Assembly (NCBI GenBank): GCA_014360385.1
Contig: JACIXO010000116.1
Span: 1-5,167 of the forward strand
Direction: 5' to 3'
Length of the DNA: 5,167 bases
Source: Actinomycetota bacterium
GTDB lineage: Bacteria > Actinomycetota > Humimicrobiia > Humimicrobiales > Humimicrobiaceae
Made by a program: the position numbers and the translations under genes. Below are positions 1-4,520 of the stretch, one piece after another. The notes under the pieces are model-generated. The model saw only the letters and a list, made by a program, of their open reading frames with translations. It was not told where the DNA came from and did not search any database. The first letter of the stretch is position 1, and each line of letters begins with the position of its first letter.

Positions 1-35
1 CTCTTTTTTACTTTGCGGATTCTCGTGGGTTTGGT

Positions 36-584
36 TTACATAATAGCTCTGTAAAGATCTTCATGGGGAGAAGCAATTATCTGATAATCAACGAGAAAAT
101 CTTTTCCCCTGGGATACTCTACAGCAACTCTTATAGATTCACTAACTGAGGACAAATCCCCATTTATAATGCAGATATTTTTTCCTCCAAGAGCTCTTGC
201 TATTCTGATTTCCACAAGCTCGACTGAAGTAGCCTTAATAGCAGCATCTGCTGAAGCTATAATTGAGGGTGAGGTTAAAGTCTCGATCACTCCAATCGAT
301 TTAAGCTCACTTATGGAAGTTGCCTGGTTTATAGCAGAAAAAATCTCAGGGTACACATTTGGTATAACCACCCAGTCTATAACCAGCTTTCCAGACTCCT
401 CAAGCACTACATTCATGGAATTGGAAACAGCACCAACTTCACCAGCAAATATTATGTAGTATTTGCCAGGACACAGGGTTTTTGCATCATATATCCTTAC
501 GTCCGAGGCTTTTACTATCCTGTCAACTGCCCCAATACCACAAGCTATGCTTCTAAATTCAATAACCCCGATAGACTTTTCCAT
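36..584 (-). CDS. pduT: BMC-T tandem-domain shell protein, PduT-like, with Fe-S cysteine
   Basis: Trimeric shell protein whose two BMC domains (about 5-88 and 97-180) give a pseudohexamer. The length of 182 residues matches PduT. Domain 1: SIGVIEFRSIACGI, then KTLCPGKYYIIFAGEVGAV; domain 2: SIGVIETLTSPSIIASADAAIK, then RALGGKNICIINGDL, ending IIASPHEDLYRAIM. Cys38 in TLCPGK sits at the same position as the PduT cysteine (TICPGK) that, one per subunit, holds a [4Fe-4S] cluster at the trimer's central pore. This suggests electron transfer across the shell, usually paired with an RnfC/PduS-like flavoprotein; no such gene is in the window, and only 35 bases follow the stop. A second Cys15 lies nearby. 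The PduT assignment comes from motif comparison by eye. Confidence 0.92.
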   Translation of the reverse strand: MEKSIGVIEFRSIACGIGAVDRIVKASDVRIYDAKTLCPGKYYIIFAGEVGAVSNSMNVVLEESGKLVIDWVVIPNVYPEIFSAINQATSISELKSIGVIETLTSPSIIASADAAIKATSVELVEIRIARALGGKNICIINGDLSSVSESIRVAVEYPRGKDFLVDYQIIASPHEDLYRAIM

Positions 585-730
585 GGCCTCTTCCTGGCTT
601 TAAATTTGCTTAAGATGCTTGAATGAACCTTAACCTGTCAGATCCTATGGAGCCGAGTTTTAAATCTACTCCGATAACTTTTAGCCCTCCTTAAGCTACC
701 TGGCATTATCAGCCCGCGATACCAAATAGC
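585..730 (-). other. 146-bp spacer between BMC-H2 and BMC-T with an orphan Shine-Dalgarno
   Basis: The minus strand holds AAGGAGG (forward 688-694) about 100 bp before the BMC-T start. A 26-codon open frame follows directly (613-690, stop at 610-612), but it has no ATG, GTG or TTG. A 9-bp direct repeat GCTTAAGAT lies at 608-616 and 729-737, near both ends of the spacer and overlapping the BMC-H2 stop. CTTAAGC, the inverse of its core, lies at 690-696. No terminator-like hairpin is evident. Confidence 0.5.
587..595 (-). promoter_or_regulatory. Ribosome binding site of the BMC-T gene
   Basis: AGGAAGAGG precedes the ATG at 582-584; the AGGA part lies 7 nt upstream. It supports this ATG as the start. 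Confidence 0.65.
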
Positions 731-1105
731 TTAAGATATCGGAGATGGAGAAGAAGCTTTGTCAGATCCAGATGGTTTCCCAGGTTTTGGACTCCTTGAC
801 CTGGGGATAGTTCCGCTACCAGATCTTACAAGTCTCCCCGAGATTATTTTTTCAAGTTCCTGATGAGGCCTCGGAATCACATGAACACTTATTACTTCCC
901 CTACTCTCTTTGCTGCAGCTGCACCTGCATCTACCGCTGCTTTAACTGCACCTACATCACCTGTAACAATAACAGTTACCAGGCCTCCTCCCACATACTC
1001 CTTTGCTACAAGCTTTACGTTAGCAGCTTTTACCATAGAATCAGCTGCCTCTATTGAACCTACAAGCCCTCTTGTTTCAATAAGCCCCATTGCCTCGCCG
1101 TTCAT
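731..1105 (-). CDS. BMC-H shell protein with Ser/Pro/Arg-rich C-terminal tail (BMC-H2)
   Basis: A hexameric shell tile like BMC-H1 but 124 residues long. Residues 1-88 are a full BMC-H domain: GLIETRGLVGSIEAADSM, Lys26, pore loop VGGGL, VTGDVGAVKAAVDAG, VHVIPRPHQEL. About 12 of the first 84 residues differ from BMC-H1, and the DNA is also very similar, pointing to a fairly recent duplication. The loop just before the pore differs most (VAKEYV here, VGQERI in BMC-H1), which may change the charge around the pore. Residues 90-124 are an added low-complexity tail. In known BMC-H hexamers both termini lie on the concave face, which faces the cytosol in the solved intact shell, so the tail probably projects outward (inference). 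The gene follows the dehydrogenase by 94 bp and precedes BMC-T by 146 bp. Confidence 0.93.
   Translation of the reverse strand: MNGEAMGLIETRGLVGSIEAADSMVKAANVKLVAKEYVGGGLVTVIVTGDVGAVKAAVDAGAAAAKRVGEVISVHVIPRPHQELEKIISGRLVRSGSGTIPRSRSPKPGKPSGSDKASSPSPIS
734..838 (-). other. Disordered basic Ser/Pro tail of BMC-H2
   Basis: By hand count, residues 90-124 hold 10 Ser, 6 Pro, 7 Arg/Lys and one acidic residue, with runs such as PRSRSPKPGKPSG. No helix or strand pattern is visible. BMC-H1 stops seven residues after the shared PHQEL and has nothing like it. Confidence 0.8.
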
Positions 1106-1114
1106 CTACCTTTT

Positions 1115-1120
1115 CTCCTT
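1115..1120 (-). promoter_or_regulatory. Ribosome binding site of BMC-H2
   Basis: AAGGAG lies 9 nt before the ATG at 1103-1105 and supports that start, which also aligns with the start of BMC-H1. Confidence 0.7.
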
Positions 1121-1132
1121 TCGATAGTTACC

Positions 1133-1161
1133 AATTTATGACAAGTTTTAATAAATGACAA
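1133..1161 (-). promoter_or_regulatory. Possible internal promoter ahead of BMC-H2
   Basis: On the minus strand TTGTCA (1156-1161, 5 of 6 matches to TTGACA) is followed after 17 bp by TAAATT (1133-1138, 4 of 6 to TATAAT). TTGTCAT occurs a second time within the spacer. This would give separate transcription of the two downstream shell genes. AT-rich spacers make such matches by chance, so confidence is low. Confidence 0.25.
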
Positions 1162-1199
1162 ACACAAATGGTCAGCTCCTTGCACAATAACCGCTTAAA

Positions 1200-2618
1200 T
1201 TATTTAACGAAGTTCAAAGAACCAGATATAACAAGCCTTCTTTCTCTGGTGAAGGTTCGCGGAGTTGTACATCCCTCTCCTGTAGGACCAGCTATTGTCC
1301 ATGACGTTCCTCCTCGAGAAAGTTCAGCTGCCATTGCCTGGGAAGGCCCATTTACTATCAAATTAGTTGTGCCAATTGCCTGCCCGAACATCGTTACTCG
1401 ATTCATATCACGCGTATGTATTAGAGCAGTGTGCCCAAAACCGTGTTCTACCCTGCAGGCAACCTCAATAGCTTCTTCAAACGTATCAACAACCAAGATA
1501 GGAAGAACTGGCATAAGTTGCTCGTGCTGGACAAGGGGATGAGATTCACTTTCAGCAACAAATACTGCAAGTCTTACGCTTGGATCTACACTTATACCTG
1601 CCTGACTTAGAATAACAGATGCGTCCTTTCCCATATACTCTTTTACTATCTCACCATCCTTTACAACAAGGCTGGTTACCCTCTGTGCCTGTTCACGAGT
1701 TAGAACCACTGTTTTGCCTTTTGCAAAGGCAGAAAGAAGTTCTTCCAGGGAAGCTTTCATACATATTATAACTTTCTCTTCATTACAGAGGATGTTGTTA
1801 TCAAAGGAAGCTCCTGCTTCGATGTCTCTTGCAGCTTTTTCCACATCACATGTATCATCCACTATTACAGGAGGATTTCCAGGTCCAGCACCAATTACTT
1901 TTTTCCCGCTCTTAAGAGAAAGTCTTACTATGCCAGGACCACCTGTTGCAACTATCATGCTCACATCATCATTCTTAAAAGCTTTCTGAACATTTTCTAT
2001 TTTGGACTCCCTCGCAGCAGTTACAAGATTAAGTGGACCGCCTGCTTCAACTATAGCCCTATGGATTATTTTTACAGTTTCGGTTGTACATCTATGAGCA
2101 GATGGATGTGGCAAAAACACTACTGAGTTCCCCCCAGAGATCATTACGATTGCTGCATTTATAGTACAAGCTGTAGGGTTTGTCATAGGTTCAATTGCTG
2201 CAATTACTCCAAAAGGAGCCCTGTCAATTATAATAGTCCCCTCATCTCCTCTGTAAGTTTTTACTTCAAGATCTTCAGGGCCTACTGACCTTGTTGCCGC
2301 CACTTCATTTTTTATTATCTTGTCTTCATATCTTCCCATCTTCGTTTCATCCACCGCAAGCCTTGCAAGCCTCTCCTTATTTTCCAAACTGGCTTTTCTT
2401 ATTGCTTCTATTATCTTAAACCTTTTCTCTCTGCCCAGACTTACAAGTTCATTCTGAGCCCTCTTGGCAGAAGCTATAGCATCATCTATATCATCAAAAA
2501 GCCCGTCCTGGGAACTAAGAAGTGGCGATACTTTAAGACTGGTGGCGTCTGAGCTAGCAAGTAAACTTTCTACAACACCCCTTACAATTTTCTCTATTTG
2601 CTTTTCATCTATAGCCAC
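1200..2618 (-). CDS. pduP: CoA-acylating aldehyde dehydrogenase, PduP/EutE type
   Basis: Oxidises a short aldehyde (propionaldehyde or lactaldehyde) with NAD+ and CoA to the acyl-CoA inside the microcompartment. It has 472 residues, normal for PduP/EutE. Seen: N-terminal amphipathic helix (about 5-21) and linker; the AIEPMTNPT segment (141-149); the nucleotide-binding loop VATGGPGIV (223-231); GAGPGNPPVIVD (243-254); the catalytic Cys278 in FDNNILCNEEK, the family signature; EQLMPVLPILV (366-376); and the GEGCTTPRTFTRERR ending (447-461) typical of the family. It starts with GTG at 2616-2618. It follows pduL after 289 bp and precedes BMC-H2 by 94 bp; with PduL it forms the CoA-recycling pair. 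The symbol is by family; substrate preference cannot be read from sequence, and EutE-like acetaldehyde use is the alternative. Confidence 0.93.
   Translation of the reverse strand: MAIDEKQIEKIVRGVVESLLASSDATSLKVSPLLSSQDGLFDDIDDAIASAKRAQNELVSLGREKRFKIIEAIRKASLENKERLARLAVDETKMGRYEDKIIKNEVAATRSVGPEDLEVKTYRGDEGTIIIDRAPFGVIAAIEPMTNPTACTINAAIVMISGGNSVVFLPHPSAHRCTTETVKIIHRAIVEAGGPLNLVTAARESKIENVQKAFKNDDVSMIVATGGPGIVRLSLKSGKKVIGAGPGNPPVIVDDTCDVEKAARDIEAGASFDNNILCNEEKVIICMKASLEELLSAFAKGKTVVLTREQAQRVTSLVVKDGEIVKEYMGKDASVILSQAGISVDPSVRLAVFVAESESHPLVQHEQLMPVLPILVVDTFEEAIEVACRVEHGFGHTALIHTRDMNRVTMFGQAIGTTNLIVNGPSQAMAAELSRGGTSWTIAGPTGEGCTTPRTFTRERRLVISGSLNFVK
2556..2606 (-). other. N-terminal encapsulation peptide of the aldehyde dehydrogenase
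   Basis: Residues 5-21 (EKQIEKIVRGVVESLLA) form an amphipathic helix with hydrophobic positions Ile8, Ile11, Val12, Val15, Val16, Leu19 and Leu20. A Ser/Asp-rich linker (SSDATSLKVSP) follows. PduP is a classic case of N-terminal targeting to a BMC. Confidence 0.8.
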
Positions 2619-2624
2619 ATCTTA

Positions 2625-2630
2625 CCTCCT
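2625..2630 (-). promoter_or_regulatory. Consensus Shine-Dalgarno deciding the GTG start of the dehydrogenase
   Basis: AGGAGG lies 6 nt upstream of the GTG at 2616-2618. The ATG at 2618-2620, sharing one base with that GTG, is out of frame and reads ATG TGG CTA TAG, so GTG must be the gene's start. Confidence 0.8.
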
Positions 2631-2657
2631 CTACTTTTTCTATTACCTACTTTATTA

Positions 2658-2696
2658 TATACATAGTTATATACATGATTATTTATACATGATTAT
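2658..2696. repeat. Three 13-bp near-tandem repeats
   Basis: TATACATGATTAT is exact at 2670-2682 and 2684-2696, and a variant with AG in place of GA lies at 2658-2670. The units run almost end to end, 12-14 bp apart, 50-80 bp upstream of the dehydrogenase start on the transcribed strand. Confidence 0.75.
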
Positions 2697-2718
2697 ACAG
2701 AATAACCCTACACACACT

Positions 2719-2747
2719 TCTATACTATACTTACCTCTATACTATAC
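2719..2747. repeat. 12-bp direct repeat, 17-bp period
   Basis: TCTATACTATAC occurs at 2719-2730 and 2736-2747, 5 bp apart, with a further partial copy (ATCTATACAT) just after. It lies in the G-free part of the spacer. Confidence 0.75.
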
Positions 2748-2781
2748 ATACTTATCTATACATATTTATTTAATTACACTC

Positions 2782-2809
2782 AACCTATTTGATATAACCT
2801 ATTTGATAT
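2782..2809. repeat. Perfect 14-bp tandem duplication
   Basis: AACCTATTTGATAT is repeated exactly head to tail (2782-2795, 2796-2809) in the pduL/dehydrogenase spacer. This is the longest perfect tandem repeat I saw in the window. Confidence 0.9.
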
Positions 2810-2887
2810 CTTTTTAATATCCTGCTACAGATATTCTGAGAGATCTCTTCAAGAATTTCTTTGAGGATTTTCTAAGAACTTTATTAA

Positions 2888-2924
2888 AATATCTTTAATA
2901 TCTTTATTTACTGAAATATCTTTA
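2888..2924. repeat. Three copies of a 10-bp AT-rich repeat across the pduL stop
   Basis: AATATCTTTA occurs at 2888-2897, 2897-2906 and 2915-2924. The third copy is inside the last codons of pduL (IKIF), so part of the downstream spacer resembles duplicated gene-end sequence. Confidence 0.6.
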
Positions 2925-4035
2925 TGCCTCTGGCCAAAGCTTCGTCTCTAGCCAAGGGAGTTAATATCACATTTGGCCCAAGCTTTATACCTGTATCTTT
3001 ATAATTATCCAGGTCATTTACAGTTATAAGAATTTTACCAGGCCTGCTGCCAGGAGATGAACCTGAGCCTGAACCCTCTGGTGAACTTTTCCCTTCTACA
3101 GTCTCTGGCTGGCTGCCAGCAAAAAACTTAAAAACACTACTTCCTTTTACAGGAGTAAAGACACTCATGCTCTTCAGAATATTGGTATCAGTTATTTCAC
3201 CGGCAAAACTACTATCTGGAATCGGGGGTGGAGTATGATTTGCATCAGCCATAGCCGGGACTATAGGAGATATACAGGAAGCATCCACTATTTCTACCAG
3301 AGACCCATTAACAAGATCCGCTGCATTTGCATCATCTGTATCGACATGCATTTCTGATTTAAACTCGGGGCTTACCCTTACCTGAACATTGTTAAAAGTA
3401 AGTCCTTTTGGACCTCCTACTCTCACATCAACAAGCTGGTTATCTTTGATGCCAAAATAATCTGCATCCTCCTGACTTAGATGAATGTGTCTATTTGCCC
3501 TAATAACACCTTCGCTTAAATACACTGCTCCTTTTGGTCCAATCAAAACTGCAGAAGCAGAACCTTCCAGATCTCCTGAGGCTCTGACAGGTGCATCAAT
3601 TCCTAAAATTATACAATCAGTCTTGGCAAGCTCTACTTGAGTTCTATCCCTTAGAGGTCCAAGTATTCTTACATTCTGAATAGCATTTAGCTTGGGGCCT
3701 ACTATGGTAACAGTCTCCTTGTAAGCATAGGTTCCTGGCTGATAGAGTTCTCTTAATATCTGAAGTTTATAGTCTTTCCCATACAGAACATCAACATGCT
3801 CCCTGCTCAAATGAACATGCCTTACCGAAACCCCGCACACAATTTTTCTCTGAGGAACCTCTCTTCTACTAGCTCTGATGGTCTCCACTCCTACAGCTGC
3901 GGGCCCCTCCTTTTCCTCAGCCTTGACATCCAGTCTCTGGCCAGAGCCTGGAACTTCTCTTCCCTGTGGAAGCTCACTCTTAAGCCTTTTTATTACATTC
4001 TGCACAACATCTCTTATTAATTTTTCAGTATCCAT
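2908..4035 (-). CDS. pduL: PduL-type phosphate acyltransferase (phosphotransacylase) with long C-terminal extension
   Basis: PduL exchanges CoA for phosphate on acyl-CoA (propionyl-, lactyl- or acetyl-CoA) inside BMCs, regenerating CoA for the aldehyde dehydrogenase and giving acyl-phosphate for ATP synthesis. The protein has 375 residues against a usual ~210-220. Layout: N-terminal amphipathic helix (1-22), flexible linker (23-62), then the two-barrel PduL core (about 64-250). The core has the metal-binding motifs VRHVHLS (His73, His75) and NRHIHLS (His183, His185), the Glu of YAYKETVTIVGPK (Glu107), and MHVDTDDANA (His230). After the core comes a Pro/Ser/Gly-rich stretch (251-333, including SPEGSGSGSSPGSRPG), then a compact conserved-looking end, KILITVNDLDNY to ILTPLARDEALARGIKIF (334-375). 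Identity is secure from the paired HxH motifs. The extension's function is unknown to me. A 289-bp spacer separates it from the dehydrogenase gene. Confidence 0.94.
   Translation of the reverse strand: MDTEKLIRDVVQNVIKRLKSELPQGREVPGSGQRLDVKAEEKEGPAAVGVETIRASRREVPQRKIVCGVSVRHVHLSREHVDVLYGKDYKLQILRELYQPGTYAYKETVTIVGPKLNAIQNVRILGPLRDRTQVELAKTDCIILGIDAPVRASGDLEGSASAVLIGPKGAVYLSEGVIRANRHIHLSQEDADYFGIKDNQLVDVRVGGPKGLTFNNVQVRVSPEFKSEMHVDTDDANAADLVNGSLVEIVDASCISPIVPAMADANHTPPPIPDSSFAGEITDTNILKSMSVFTPVKGSSVFKFFAGSQPETVEGKSSPEGSGSGSSPGSRPGKILITVNDLDNYKDTGIKLGPNVILTPLARDEALARGIKIFQ
2911..3036 (-). other. C-terminal TPLARD module of PduL
   Basis: Residues 334-375 follow a Gly/Ser/Pro linker and look folded: a predicted strand (KILITV), a polar turn, GPNVILTP, then a helix ARDEALARG and a final strand IKIF. 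From memory, similar 'TPxARDxAxxxGI' ends occur on some other BMC-associated proteins; I cannot confirm this here. It may be a small binding or targeting module (inference). Confidence 0.5.
3973..4035 (-). other. N-terminal encapsulation peptide of PduL
   Basis: Residues 1-21 (MDTEKLIRDVVQNVIKRLKS and one more) form an amphipathic helix pattern, hydrophobic at Leu6, Ile7, Val10, Val11, Val14, Ile15 and Leu18. It is followed by a charged, Gly/Pro-containing linker before the catalytic core at about residue 64. N-terminal encapsulation peptides are known for microcompartment PduL. Confidence 0.75.
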
Positions 4036-4038
4036 TTC

Positions 4039-4064
4039 TAGATACCCTTTTATTTGTAGATACC
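4039..4064. repeat. 8-bp direct repeat with 18-bp period upstream of pduL
   Basis: TAGATACC occurs at 4039-4046 and 4057-4064, each followed by a T-rich run. On the transcribed strand this reads A-rich tract then GGTATCTA, twice, within the 79-bp spacer. The copy nearer the gene overlaps the ribosome binding site. Confidence 0.6.
4045..4050 (-). promoter_or_regulatory. Ribosome binding site of pduL
   Basis: AAAGGG lies 9 nt before the ATG at 4033-4035. It is weaker than the AAGGAG sites of the shell genes, which would suit lower expression of an enzyme relative to shell proteins (inference). Confidence 0.5.
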
Positions 4065-4114
4065 TTTTTTAATCTTTTTACCTTTGCAGTGTCTGCCAGT
4101 CCTAAGCCTATCCC

Positions 4115-4390
4115 CTACTCCTGTGGCAATATAAGGTCAAGTTCCTGGTGAGGTCTTGGTATAACATGAACACTTAAGAGTTCTCCTACTCTTTTTGCTG
4201 CAGCTGCACCTGCTTCTACTGCTGCCTTAACTGCACCTACATCACCCTTTACAATTACTGTTACAAGACCTCCACCTATTCTCTCCTGCCCTACAAGGGT
4301 TACATTTGCAGCTTTTACCATTGCGTCCGCTGCTTCGATTGAACCTACGAGTCCTCTTGTTTCGATAAGTCCAATTGCCTCTCCTGTCAT
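4115..4390 (-). CDS. BMC-H hexameric shell protein, PduA-like (BMC-H1)
   Basis: Single-domain microcompartment shell protein of 91 residues, the usual BMC-H length; six copies form a flat hexagonal tile of the shell facets. Seen: MTGEAIGLIETRGLVGSIEA at the N-terminus, the conserved Lys26 in AMVKAANV used for contacts between hexamers in PduA, the VIVKGDVGAVKAAVEAG core, and the VHVIPRPH ending typical of the PduA group. The pore loop is IGGGL (residues 38-42), whereas PduA has IGSGL; the pore-lining Ser40 is replaced by Gly, which should leave a pore lined by backbone. It lies between the aldolase and PduL genes. The paralogue BMC-H2 downstream differs at about 12 of the first 84 residues (hand count) and also has GGG in the pore. 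The start is fixed by a strong SD. Confidence 0.96.
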   Translation of the reverse strand: MTGEAIGLIETRGLVGSIEAADAMVKAANVTLVGQERIGGGLVTVIVKGDVGAVKAAVEAGAAAAKRVGELLSVHVIPRPHQELDLILPQE

Positions 4391-4397
4391 TTTGCTT

Positions 4398-4409
4398 CTC
4401 CTTCTCCTT
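4398..4409 (-). promoter_or_regulatory. Tandem Shine-Dalgarno sites for BMC-H1
   Basis: Upstream of the ATG at 4388-4390 the minus strand reads AAGGAGAAGGAG, two back-to-back AAGGAG sites. The nearer one lies 7 nt from the ATG and sets the start. The doubling may support the high translation needed for a major shell protein (inference). Confidence 0.7.
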
Positions 4410-4471
4410 TTATTGGTTATTGTTGACTATTAATTAAATCCAATTGATAAGCTTTTCAATCAACAGTCTTT

Positions 4472-4495
4472 TCCAATTTTTTATCCAATTTTTTA
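4472..4495. repeat. Perfect 12-bp tandem duplication in the aldolase/BMC-H1 spacer
   Basis: TCCAATTTTTTA occurs twice head to tail (4472-4483 and 4484-4495). It lies in the 130-bp AT-rich spacer between the aldolase stop and BMC-H1. It looks like a slippage duplication; no function is evident. Confidence 0.85.
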
Positions 4496-4500
4496 TAAGC

Positions 4501-4514
4501 TTCAAGTTTCAAGT
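4501..4514. repeat. 7-bp tandem duplication
   Basis: TTCAAGT occurs twice head to tail, 5 bp beyond the 12-bp duplication and just after the aldolase stop on the transcribed strand. It is short and may be chance, but it belongs to a pattern seen in several spacers of this operon. Confidence 0.55.
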
Positions 4515-4520
4515 ATTTCT

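Larger units (their letters stand above)
2619..2907 (-). other. 289-bp AT-rich, repeat-filled spacer between pduL and the aldehyde dehydrogenase gene
   Basis: This is the largest non-coding gap in the window. It holds several families of short tandem repeats, listed separately, and a strong base skew: the + strand has no G from 2701 to 2790 and only four in 2621-2790, so the transcribed RNA is nearly free of C there. Several TATAAT-like hexamers occur on the minus strand (for example 2654-2659), but none has a good -35 box. A 10-bp palindrome AGAGATCTCT sits at 2839-2848. I see no convincing terminator, tRNA, riboswitch or small gene. Confidence 0.7.

Noticed and set aside
638..706. 22-codon minus-strand frame starting MPGSLRRAKS in the BMC-H2/BMC-T spacer
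   Set aside because: There is no Shine-Dalgarno at a proper distance, the composition is odd (about one-third Arg/Lys), and it overlaps the orphan SD; too little support to call a gene.
731..838. BMC-H2 tail as a sequencing frameshift of a BMC-H1-like end
   Set aside because: The frame is continuous, the tail is compositionally coherent (Ser/Pro/basic) and ends in a clean stop; by eye I saw no alternative frame restoring the LPQE-type end.
2654..2699. TATAAT hexamers on the minus strand as promoter of the dehydrogenase gene
   Set aside because: No acceptable -35 box lies 16-18 bp upstream, and such hexamers are expected by chance in sequence this AT-rich.
2832..2856. Palindrome AGAGATCTCT with flanking ATTCT/AGAAT as a terminator or operator
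   Set aside because: The stem is short and interrupted, with no T run in the right place; it could be an operator-like site but nothing else supports it.
2621..2924. Short repeats as a CRISPR array
   Set aside because: Units are 10-14 bp, mostly contiguous, of several unrelated families and without unique spacers of constant length.
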